Notes under the pieces: model-generated
What the model saw: only the letters and a program-made list of their open reading frames with translations
Told to the model about the DNA's origin: nothing
Database searches by the model: none
Program-made: the position numbers and the translations under genes
Part shown: positions 47,100 to 56,869 of the stretch, piece after piece
Numbering within the stretch: the first letter of the stretch is position 1
Layout: each line of letters begins with the position of its first letter
Assembly (NCBI GenBank): GCA_940671915.1
Contig: CALNVZ010001561.1
Coordinates: 44,670-108,669, forward strand
Source: Paracentrotus lividus
Taxonomy: Eukaryota > Echinodermata > Echinoidea > Camarodonta > Echinidae
Reading direction: 5' to 3'
Length of the DNA: 64,000 bases

Positions 47100-48042
47100 T
47101 CGAAACGATAGGCCTACCTTGGAATTCCCAACGTTGTAACTTATGAAAGACATTCTGTATGAATAGAGCAACGAAAAATCATTCATAAGATGAACGTACC
47201 GTAGAATGTTATCTTTTAACTTCTGAAATAACATTCTTTGTTTAAAATAGAGCAACCGAACGACATGAACGTACTTGGAATGTTCATCTTTTTAACTTTT
47301 GAAATAAACATTCTTTGTATAAATAGAGCAACCAGAAATGAACGTACTTGGAATGTCATCTTTTTAATTCTGAAAGAACATTCTCTGTATGAATAGGGCA
47401 ACGAAAAAGCATTCATAAGACGAACGTACCTTGAATGTTCATGTTTTTAACTTCTGAAAGAACATTTCTTTGTATGAATAGAGCAACGAAAATGCATTCA
47501 TAAGAAATGAACGTACCTTGGAATGTTCATCTTTTTAACTTCTGAAGAACATTCTTTGTATGAATAGAGCAACGAAAAAGCATTCATAAGACGAACGTAC
47601 CTTGGAATGTTCATCTTTTTAACTTCTGAAAGAACATTCTTTGTATGAATAGAGCAACGAAAAAGCATTCAGAAGACGAACGTACCTTGGAATGTTCATC
47701 TTTTTAACTTCTGAAAGAACATTCTTTGGATGAATAGGCAACGAAAAAGCATTCATAAGACGAACGTACCTTGAATGTTCATCTTTTAACTCCTGAAAGA
47801 ACATTCTTTGTATGAATAGAGCAACGAAAAAGCATTCATAAGACGAACGTACCTTGGAATTTTCATCTTTTTAACTTCTGAAAGAACATTGATGTATGAA
47901 TAGGGACAACGAAAAAGCATTCATAAGATGAACGTACCTTGGAATTGTCATCTTTTTAACTTCTGGAAACATTCTTTGTATGAATAGAGCAACGAAAAAT
48001 GAACGTACCTTGGAATGTTCCTCCGATAGCTTTTGAGAGAAT
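47100..48042 (-). repeat. ~85-bp tandem array carrying micro-exon-like units
   Basis: About twelve imperfect ~85-bp units. Read on minus, each has a pyrimidine-rich acceptor (gttctttcag), a 23-25-nt block ending in ccaag, and a consensus donor gtacgt, then a ~60-nt spacer. In a clean unit the exon is 47686-47710, with acceptor CAG at 47711-47713 and donor GTACG at 47681-47685. Most units are 25 nt and would shift frame. The unit at 48009-48032 is 24 nt and in phase 0 reads KLSEEHSK; other units would read KLKDEHSK if one A were removed from the A run. Copy 2 has about eight units at 61870-62560. Confidence 0.7.
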
Positions 48043-48069
48043 TGTATTTATAAATGAAGTAAGGCCTAC

Positions 48070-48143
48070 CTTGGAATTTTTATCGCTATAGGTAGCCTTC
48101 TTTTGATTTAGTGACTGCCATCGACCTTTCGTTTTGTTAACTT
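48070..48143 (-). CDS. Putative 74-nt internal exon in long-TIR element
   Basis: On minus, acceptor cccctttttctag and donor ccaag|gtaggc bracket 74 nt that are open in one frame (NKTKGRWQSLNQKKATYS...). It enters in phase 1 and leaves in phase 0, matching the phase-0 micro-exons downstream. Copy 2 (62593-62666) has the same 74 nt with intact splice sites, three amino-acid changes and no indels, although flanking sequence there is full of indels. This contrast suggests it is a real exon. Confidence 0.45.
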
Positions 48144-48196
48144 CTAGAAAAAGGGGTAGCCAATAATGATATTTTTGTTTTATTTAGGGTGGTATC

Positions 48197-48361
48197 TTAA
48201 GGAGGTACGAGAGATGGAGTTCCACTGGCAACTAATTTATTGAAACAGCTGTCACTTTCTAAAGACGCACAAGAAGTATACAGGTTCAATGCTGCCTCTG
48301 ATGTCTGATCCTCAAAGCCGACAGATTCGTGGCGATAACAGAGTAGGCAATTGTGTGTATG
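48197..48361 (-). CDS. Putative upstream exon with CxxC motif in long-TIR element
   Basis: On minus, from an AAG|CAT acceptor-like word, 54 codons are open to a TAA (HTHNCLLCYRHE near the start, then SEAALNLYTSC and CFNKLV). The spaced cysteines suggest a small metal-binding region of the kind found in several invertebrate transposon-encoded proteins (inference). A donor gtacct at 48203-48208 would give a 65-nt intron to the 74-nt exon, but the phases do not match as sequenced. In copy 2 the reading is broken by indels. Confidence 0.35.
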   Translation of the reverse strand, partial: HTHNCLLCYRHESVGFEDQTSEAALNLYTSCASLESDSCFNKLVASGTPSLVPP

Positions 48362-48926
48362 CTTATATTGCTTATATTTCACTTTTCATTTGACTTACAG
48401 CGCCAAAATCTCGGAGCACATGATAAGATATGAATATATCGACGATATAATGTCTAAACATTGGGGTAAATTCAATGACAGCACCTTAAATTTGTGAAAA
48501 GGGTTTAATAAATGATCATCCTAAGATTCCCTTTTTAACAATCTTCCGATTATTTCCGGCAGACGAAAATTGAATATGTGCTAGCTGGAATATTGGAAAT
48601 TATGAAGCTATATCACTGCCCAGTCAAGTAATTTTGATTTATATGTCGGAAAATATTGTGAGATTTCTTTTCGCTTGCCTCGCAAAGTATACGCATTGTG
48701 TATTGCTCACAACTTTCAGACATGGTAGCGAAAAGTAATTTCTATTACAAAAGAATATCTCCTTTTGAAAGTGGCCCTACGAGTGCAGCCAAGTATAGGG
48801 ATCTTTTGTCTACCAATCTGCAAGAGAGATCTAGTTAAGCACATGCCCGACATATTTTCTCCTCACGGCTTTTAAGCTAGGTCAAACGATTCCCGCTTGC
48901 ATGATCTCAAGGGCTTGTACCTCCTT

Positions 48927-49195
48927 GGGGTGCTATATCTCACTTCGCGGAAACAAAATTGAGACTGATTTGCACGCATGGCATTGCACTACATCTGTCT
49001 CCTCTGCTGTCTCCGCGACGGATTTTTTTGGGCCACAGGAGACAGATCTAGTACAATGACAGGCTGGCTAATCCGTCTTTTGTGTCACGTAACCTTTTCT
49101 ACAGTGCACAAAAGATTTCGTCGCGGAAAAAGCTAGTATAATGCCATGCCGGCAAATCTGTCTCAATTTTGTTTCCGCGAAGTGAAATCCCACCC
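48927..49195. mobile_element. GGGGTGCTATATCTCACTTCGCGG-type MITE
   Basis: The left end ctatatctcacttcgcggaaac is inverted at tttccgcgaagtgaaatccc. Interior words such as gacagatctagtacaatgacagg are partly mirrored. A copy with indels is at about 63430-63690. Confidence 0.65.
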
Positions 49196-50461
49196 TTGGG
49201 TGCTGATCTCGATCACTTCGCGTAAACTACTTTGAAACAAATTTGAGATAGATTTGTCAGCACGGATTTGCCATAGCTCAGTCTCCTAAGTTTCCTAAAG
49301 TTTCGGAGACGTCTCTAATACGTTTTATACGTGGCGCAAACGATTCGCGATTCGTGGCATTATGTTAAGGATAGGCCGGTTCAGAGTGCAAAATGTAGAC
49401 GTGAAGTGGGTTTGTTGTTGTTGTTGTTTTTTTTTTTTTTTTTACATAACAATATCATTATAAAAACTATCAAGTTACATGTTTTAATTATTATAGTTTT
49501 ATAAGTAAATATACAATGTAGAAAACAAATACTTTAATTACTGATTTACTTTGAGGAGGAAACTTTGCTTGTTAAATCCCAAGCATAAATTAGTTGTATC
49601 ACTGTTACATTAAAAACATTTGTTTATGCGGTCGGGGCTACCTTAGGCCAACATAACCCTCATTAGTGAAAATGGGAAATAACAGAATGAAGTTGACCTA
49701 AAAATGATTCGAATTTAAACGCAATGTCCAATGTTGAACAACCTGAGCAGGATTGATTCACCTAGCAGTATTTGGAAATAGTTAGCCAATTCGGTCTTTC
49801 CCCCATCACATGAAAGGAGCTCAATATTCCTTGGTAATAACACAACATCGTATGTCCCCGCTTCCTTAATGAATAACATGAATAATACATGAACGAAAAC
49901 AAAGATGACGGTCCAGGTTGGGCGGAGCTTCCAATTTTGAGCTTGTGATTGGACAACGGATAGGTTTTTCGTTCGACGATTCGATCGACCGTTCAAAACG
50001 CAGGAACACTTATAGAACCCATGAACCGTCTATTCTTATAGATTGCTGGTGAATGCCAGGCTAAGCAACAGCAGTGGTACAATAGATTGAATAACATGCG
50101 CATTGCGAAAAGGACATCACTATTAGTTGCATTATGTGTATGTGAATTCCATTTAATGAGCAAACTGTACAGACATGCGCACACTTGATAAACCCCCGTA
50201 AAGCTTAAGATTTTGATTATAATGGCGATCTCCTTCATGTGACATGACTTTGTGAGTACTCTTTTTAATTCCATATGTTTCAGTTCACAGGAAGCGTTAT
50301 TTTTTCACATAGATTAATGCTATAATTACCAACGCGAAAAATTATGTCTTGCCAAATCAATTTATGAATTGTGTGTATTTACAACGATAGTACAAATCAC
50401 ATCAAATTATGAAAATTAAAATTTAACTCTAATAATAAATATAGGCGCCACTTTTCTTTTA

Positions 50462-50567
50462 GATTACTTGTATCTGAAAGAAAAGAATATTATATTAGAG
50501 GCACGTCTTTGGGATTCTGAAATGGCTCTCAAGGACAAGTGTATACACCGAAAATGCAAAAGCAGGT
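50462..50567 (+). other. Exon-like block in CACTG transposon, copy 2
   Basis: Counterpart of 33524-33627 with the same acceptor and donor. Here a second block after tttcag at 50802 (reading FDISDKLVKSY then stop) continues in frame. In copy 1 the corresponding block is broken. Confidence 0.35.
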
Positions 50568-51416
50568 AGGCCTACAACAAAAAGTAATGACGCAAGCCAT
50601 GGCGGCGACCCCTGGGCCCCGTGCCCCCTATTATTTGAAAATTGCCATAATGTTAACTAATTGTAACTCCTGAATTAATTTCTGTCTTCTGATTTATTTC
50701 ATCATAATAAGTTTTTTTTTTTTTTTTTTTTTTTGCTCAATTTCTTGTGACAAAATGCATGTTTTTAATCGTATCTTTATAATGTCTTCTAATATTTCAG
50801 ATTTGACATCTCTGACAAGCTGGTGAAGTCATATTAAGCTCGTCCGTCATGCTAGTCTGTCAAGACAGCAGCAAGAACATCGCGGCATAAAACCGCGACG
50901 GACTAGCTTTTACACCATGACCGACTAGCTGTAAAGCTAGTCCTGCTCAAAAGCTCGTCAGTCTGGGCATCACTACGACTAGCTTTTATGCTAGTCCGTC
51001 AAACTAGTGGGTTACGACGGACGAGCTTTAAAATTAGTCTGTCGTGACCGACTAGCTTTAAAGCTAGTCTGTCTTGACCGACTAGCTTTCTGGAAAGCTA
51101 GTCTGTCGTGACCGACGAGCATTAAAACTAGTCCTTCTTGACGGACTAACTTGACGGACTAGCTTTAAAGCTAGTCCGTAGAGACGGACGAGTTTTAAAG
51201 CTAGTCCGTAGTAACTGGGTTGTGTTGAAGGAAAGCTCGTCCGTCGTGACCGACTAGTTTTAAAGCTAGTCAGTCTGGGCATCACAACGACTAGCTTCAA
51301 AGCTAGTCGGTCTACCCGTTTAGGTTTTCAGTGCTCTTAATTAAAACAAAAATTTATTTTAGCAAAAAAAATCTTAAGTTTCATGCTTAAGTTCAACATT
51401 TATGGAATACGGGCCC

Positions 51417-51825
51417 AGGACACTCCGTTTTGTTTGTATTACAAATCGTTTATTACTTCAAAGTTGTTCCAATGTTATAAATAATCATACCCAGGGCTCA
51501 ATTTTGTAAGTAGCACAGAGGTACAGCATTACCCCACTAGCCTTTGGCGTAATATATTAAAGCTTAATAGTCGTATGATTGATATTTATTAGTACTCGCA
51601 AGGTTCAAAACAAGACTGATTTGATTATTAGTTTTATGATGCACTTATGAATAAAAGAAAAGTTGCTCAGATTTTTGTATTAAATAGAACAGATACTGTT
51701 TGTCATTTTACTTAAGTTAGATGGTAACTTGTGCCCATATGATAAAATAAATCGTGTATTTTGCTTCATTCAATATAATATAAAGGATGTCACACCATTT
51801 TAACCATAATTGTTTTCATTTTGTT
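51417..51825. other. AT-rich spacer
   Basis: No features recognised. Confidence 0.5.
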
Positions 51826-52062
51826 TATGCTACAGCCACACAGACACTTACGTTGAATTAGGTCTGCGTTGCGTCCAAAAATTCCTCTTTTTTCCTGATG
51901 ATCCCCAAAGATGCCTTTCTCTCATAGTCAGCAGTGGAAAAGTGATAATTTAGTTTATCCAATAAAAAAGAAATGAATAAGAAATGATATACTAGAAGAT
52001 GAAATAAGGATAAAACAACAAAAACTTAACTAAAAGTAAGTGTCTGTGTGACTGTAGCATTA
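51826..52062. mobile_element. MITE, AGTCACACAGACACTTACGTT family, copy 3
   Basis: Most complete copy: tatgctacagccacacagac at the left and gtctgtgtgactgtagcatta at the right. Interior as in 3622-3857. Confidence 0.85.
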
Positions 52063-53612
52063 CGATTGATTGATCTCCCTAAAAATCATGTAACTTGGAT
52101 GTCACACGCCTGTGAATTAATATTTAGTATACTTACGTCGTTGATAAAAGTTCCTTTGTAATAATGATGAGCTTGCATTTTGCGAATTTGCAAATGCAAT
52201 GTTGAGTACAAAATTGTTTTCCTATTACCCTTAATCAGGACAGATTCTAAATATTTCAAGAAATGTGCATCACACTATTACTCTAGATAGGGCTATATAA
52301 TAATTGCACTTGAATGTTCAATACTCAAACTGAGATTAATCTCCTCATAATTATCGCGTGCATAAGATTACGAGTTACTAATGACGTCAGTTATTATGTC
52401 AAACGTAATGACAATCCTGAATAATAAAGATAATAATAAATATCATGGATTTATATAGCGCCTAAGACATGTACATAGTTAGACTAAGTCTATAAGCACG
52501 TACTAACGTATTTTTACCCCGTTCATTGGATTCAGGCTTGCTCGCACACAATGTGTGCACACTCTCCGCTCCGGAGGAGCATCGTACATTGTATTTAACA
52601 TTGCGCTTATAGCATGAATAGTATAACATGTGCTTCAAATTTAAGTTGTGAATATACCATACGAGTTTAAATGTTTGATATAGGGTAGCTAGAGCCGTTT
52701 GAGGATTTTAGAAGAAGAAACGTCTAAAATGCAATGCATATGACTGTGTAATTATACTAACAATGTATATGAATACGTATATGAATAGAAACGATGATAA
52801 TTACAATTCATTTTACGTAAAAGAATAATACAACTAATAATGATAATAATTCAGGTTGTTTGATTTGCGATTTATTAATAATCAAGAGTAATAAAGTATT
52901 GCATTAGTAATAGAAACGTAACCGTTTGTGTGTTAATAAATCGTGTTATTCAATAATGATAGATCAATGAGTGAAAGGCCTGTATTCTGAAGTGAAGATT
53001 AATCTTGTAAAAAGTTGAACAATAACATCGCACAATAAAACATCACAAATACAAAGTACCTTATAAGCAGGAAACAAAACTCCAAACATGGACAATTCTA
53101 ATGCTATAGCACGATTCTAGAGCGATGGAACGCACATAAATAAATCGAAAATCCATTGACATTAATTACATAACAATCTTTTATGAGTATACCTGTGCCC
53201 TGAATAACGAGTGCCATTGATACTTGCCGTAGTCAAAATGAGCCTACATTTTTCAACTGGAAAGCACAAGTGCTATTTTTCTTTCCTTAATAAATTATGG
53301 ACTTAAACTTATGGAGGAGCTGACACCACAAATGTCTCCACATTTCGATGTACATTATATATCTTGCTCAAGGCCATAAGGGACTTTTCGGATTTGGCAA
53401 TATGATAATTCCTGACTTTAACTACACCAATACTTATACTTAACATGTGTCTGTGCACGCACACACACACACACACACATACAAAGGTCACGTAGAGTTC
53501 GTACGAAATTGTGTGTGTATGTGTCTCAGGGTGTGTGTGTGTTTTGTTTTTCTTTAATTAACAACACTTTACCCATATACATGTACTTAAGCGACTTAAA
53601 TAGTTAAACTTA
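52063..53612. other. AT-rich region with microsatellites
   Basis: The (AAT)n plus tttatatagcgcc tail is at 52425-52462, a (CA)n tract at 53459-53480 and (TG)n tracts at 53508-53545. No gene was recognised. Confidence 0.6.
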
Positions 53613-53820
53613 TAGTGGTATCTCACTTCGCGGAAACGGGTTTGGGACGGATTTGGGACTACTTTGAAACAATTTTGAGAGACGTCTCCTGAGTCCCCGC
53701 GATGTTTCATGAGTCTCAGGAATCTCAAAACCGTCTCATAGTCATGATAGTAGTCCCAAACCCGACTCAGAGACGTCTCAATACTTTTTTTTCCCGCCGC
53801 GGAGACAATGTTTTTTGGGG
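53613..53820. repeat. GGTATCTCACTTCGCGG element fragment
   Basis: gtggtatctcacttcgcggaaac at the left, then agacgtctcc and gtctcagagacgtctc words. The right end is not found. Confidence 0.5.
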
Positions 53821-54144
53821 TTTTTTTTCGTTAATTGCTGCGCTGCAAATTCCATACACTAATGGAATGATCAACTTCAACCCTATAGGCTTAATAATAC
53901 ACCCGAAAATAAACCTAAACCTTCGACGGTATTCATGATAGTTACGACTTCAGAATCCTAGTAAGAAATCCCCTCGAATCTCACGAATCGGAAAAAGAAC
54001 AGCAATTTGACAGGACAAATCTATTTCATTAGGTATCCGAGAATCTTCATAACCTGATTATTTGAAACCTGATCATCGTATTTGTTGTATTTTGCTCCGG
54101 AAAACTCAACCGAGTGAGTAGTGAACACAAATAACGTAAACAAT

Positions 54145-55229
54145 ATGGCGACTGGCGATGACGTTGCGAGAGGTAGCTATTCTAGCGCCACGAAGTCCGG
54201 TGCAGCAAGCCATCACACGACTCGTCATGTTAATGAGCAACAGGCTGGAGGTAAGCCCGTATTTTTCAAGCATAGTGAAGTACCCTGTAGCAAAGAGAAT
54301 GAATTGAAATCACAAGAGGTCTATAAAGCTTTGCTAAAGACAATTTCGGCGTCGAATCTCAAAGGCATCCAGAAAATCGGAGGACTCTGGAGAGTGTATT
54401 TATCAGAACCATCATGTAGAATAAAACTTATTGCAAATGGCCTACAGATTCGAAATGCCTCAATCGCTGTGTATGATATCAACCCATTTCTTACTGCAAA
54501 TAATGAGAATCACATGAGAGTCTTGATCAAAGACATCCCCCTGTCAGTTCACGACAACACTATCCTTACAGAATTTGAGAAGAGAAAGTTGAAAGTGTCA
54601 GGAAAAATAAGTCTCCAACGCCTTAGGGTAGATGGTAAGCTTACCGACTGCCTCACTGGAGAGTCCTGTTTGTCGAAAAACCATCACAACCACTTCCGAG
54701 GTACATGTCTTTCGGAATATTCAGAGGCAGAATTTTCCATCCTGACCAAATCCCAATCGACAATGCCAACACAGTATGCACGAAATGCCTTATGAAAGGT
54801 CATCATCGTTCTTCATGCAAAAACGAAATGAAATGTCGTTTTTGTGGCGGAGATGGCCATCTACAGAGGAATTGCACAGCTACAACCCCCAATGCATCGA
54901 CAGATGACTCCAATGAAGACGATCATCGAGAAATTATTACTACGACGGCCACGACGATTCCCGAGCCTCAAGATTCTCTTCCAACTCCTTCCAACTCGCA
55001 ACAACAAAGCATGATCACTGAGTTTCTTCATCAACAACGCGAAGCAACCAACAAACATGAGGATACCCAGTCTGACGCGTACTCGTCACCTAGCGACAGC
55101 AACGATGGAGACGACGAGAGCGAACAAGGAGACAAGCAACCCAAAGCGCAAACAAAAATCACAAAGTATGTAATCCCCAGACGACCTTCACAACAGACAA
55201 CACCAGTCAACAATAGTGAGTTTTCGTAG
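54145..55229 (+). pseudogene. LINE ORF1 (gag-like, two CCHC knuckles), frameshifted
   Basis: An ATG at 54145 opens a reading to 54795 whose middle (GGLWRVYLSEP, VYDINPFLT, VLIKDIPLSVHD) matches the RNA-binding region of L1/Tx1-type LINE ORF1 proteins. Near 54655-54670 homology moves to another frame, open from there to TAG at 55227-55229. That part has two zinc knuckles of pattern CX2CX4HX4C (CTKCLMKGHHRSSC and CRFCGGDGHLQRNC) followed by a Ser/Thr/Asp-rich tail. One small indel therefore separates the halves. The protein would coat LINE RNA. No ORF2 follows on this strand. The clade assignment is by motif recognition only. Confidence 0.85.
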
Positions 55230-55600
55230 GACTACGGGGAGCTTATCTAGAACGTTAGCAAAAAAGAGGGCACTATTTTCAAAATGCCTGCAAACCCTCT
55301 ATCTTCTTCAATAACTTTGAATAAAAGTTTCCAATGGTAACTGCACATGTTCCCTTTGGCTTGTGAGACATTGTAACGTCTATTGTTGCAATAAGAATTC
55401 AATCCAAAGGCTACTTTACCGGGGATACCTAGTGACAAATGCATCTATGCGTATAACAGCTGACCTAAAACATTGCTGATATGAAAAGAAATAACCTACC
55501 GCCCAGCCTTTATGATTAGTCAAATCAAAGTATGCTTCTTTTATGTTTTAGCAAAGGGGGAAATGCCTGTATACATTCCTATCAAAGCGCTCGCTTGTTA
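55230..55600. other. LINE inter-ORF remnant and spacer
   Basis: The first ~70 bases (acggggagcttatctagaac, gttagc, attttcaaaatgcctg) resemble 59847-59930 in the same orientation. Nothing coding was seen. Confidence 0.4.
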
Positions 55601-56122
55601 GTGTTCCTGCGTTTTGAACGGTCGATCGAATCGTCGAACGAAAAACCTATCCGTTGTCCAATCACAAGCTCAAAATTGGAAGCTCCGCCCAACCTGGACC
55701 GTGATCTTTGTTTTCGTTCATGTATTATTCATGTTATTCATTAAGGAAGCGGGGACATACGATGTTGTGTTATTGCCAAGGAATAAAGAATGAGCTCCTT
55801 TCATGTAATGGGGGAAAGACCAAATTGGCTAACTATTATTTCCATAGACTGCTAGGTGAATCAATCCTGCTCAGGTTGTTCAACATTAGACATTGCGTTT
55901 ATATTCGAATCATTTTTAGGTCAACTTCATTCTGTTATTTCCCATTTTCACTAATGAGGGTTATGTTGGCCTAAGGTAGCCCCGACCGCATAAACAAATG
56001 TTTTTAATGTAATACAGCTAGTGATACAACTAATTTAAGCTTGGGATTTAACAAGCAAGGTTTCCTCCTCAAAGTAAATCAGTAGCTAAATTATTTGTTT
56101 TCTACATTGTATATTTATTTAG
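55601..56122 (+). mobile_element. Solo end of the long-TIR element
   Basis: Begins GTGTTCCTGCGTTTTGAACG and is the inverse of 49490-50009 over about 520 bp with few changes. It then stops abruptly at about 56122, so it is a solo or truncated terminus. Confidence 0.85.
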
Positions 56123-56849
56123 AGAGATTTCGTGTAAAGTTATTCAGGCCATATCTTTGGCAGTCTGCAACCTAAAATCGTATTTTTGTCTTTTTCATTT
56201 GGATAAGGGGTACAAAACTCGTTAAATTGTCAAAATTATTCAGATCATAAAAATGTCAATCCCCATCCACCTGTCGACCTGAAAACCTTTATTATCAATT
56301 ATTTTCAATAAGAAAAACAAAGGTAAATATGCCAACATTTTGAAAGTGGTCATCCTGCACAAGGCATTCGTCTGGTAAATGAGGACATAGACATTATTGA
56401 ACAATTAAATGTTTTCATGAAGACAGTGCGAATTATATGCATGAGGTAATGTGCATTCAGAGACATCTAAGACTAGTACCTTAATAAGCGAAAGAGGAAG
56501 AAAAAGTACGGAATACGATTTTTGTTGGCAGGTTCTGTCTTTGGATCGCCTTTTCAAGTTTGTATAATCAAATATTAGATTGCTGCTTTCTTGTTTCAAA
56601 GGCGTTGAAAATTCATTCACGGTGAAAGTACCATCTTAAAATGTTTTTTAATAGATCCACTATTTAGGCCAGTCTGCATAACATAGAGATTTGCGTTAAA
56701 AAATGTATTGTTATGCCATATTATTTGCTTATGAAATTCTGTAAGGTAAAATTTCCATCAGTTATATAATTTCATGTAATTCCAGCATGAAAATTTCACG
56801 TAAAAGTTGGAGACATGATTTTAAGATCTATTAATTTTGGGTCTAATAC
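56123..56849. other. Spacer, possibly LINE 3' region
   Basis: AT-rich sequence downstream (on minus) of the LINE ORF2 remnant. No terminal poly(A) could be defined. Confidence 0.4.
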
Positions 56850-56869
56850 AAGTAAACAAAAGTGTATAC

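Larger units (their letters stand above)
45381..50009 (-). mobile_element. 4.63-kb long-TIR element (GTGTTCCTGCG), copy 1
   Basis: The insertion point is defined by the empty site in the other CACTG copy (cgttactatagaaccc at about 33070). The ends GTGTTCCTGCGTTTTGAACG are inverted, and inverted similarity continues about 450-500 bp inward (to about 45850 and from about 49490). TATA lies at both junctions, so the target duplication is 4 or 5 bp. The middle holds nested GGTATCTCACTT MITEs and a putative minus-strand spliced gene with a micro-exon array. No known transposase was recognised. Another copy starts at 60145 and a solo end is at 55601. Confidence 0.85.
44685..51333 (+). mobile_element. 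CACTG-ended transposon, copy 2 (TSD CT), interrupted
   Basis: Same termini as 32387-34386, flanked by CT on both sides (44683-44684, 51334-51335). After removal of the insert at 45381-50009 it is about 2.02 kb and closely similar to copy 1 throughout. The subterminal ACTAGCTTTAAAGCTAGT array is at 50840-51325. Confidence 0.9.
44289..51416. mobile_element. Outer MITE split by a 6.6-kb insertion
   Basis: GGGCCCGTATTCCATAAA at 44289-44306 is matched by its exact inverse at 51399-51416. Adjacent words are also mirrored (gcttaagtctaagtattttt against aatcttaag...catgcttaag). Without the CACTG transposon it would be a ~480-bp MITE. Confidence 0.85.

Noticed and set aside
47216-48040. Readings rich in MNAFSLLYSY as a repeat protein on minus
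   Set aside because: They are translations of the ~85-bp units including their spacers; unit length is not a multiple of three, so the readings break at each unit.
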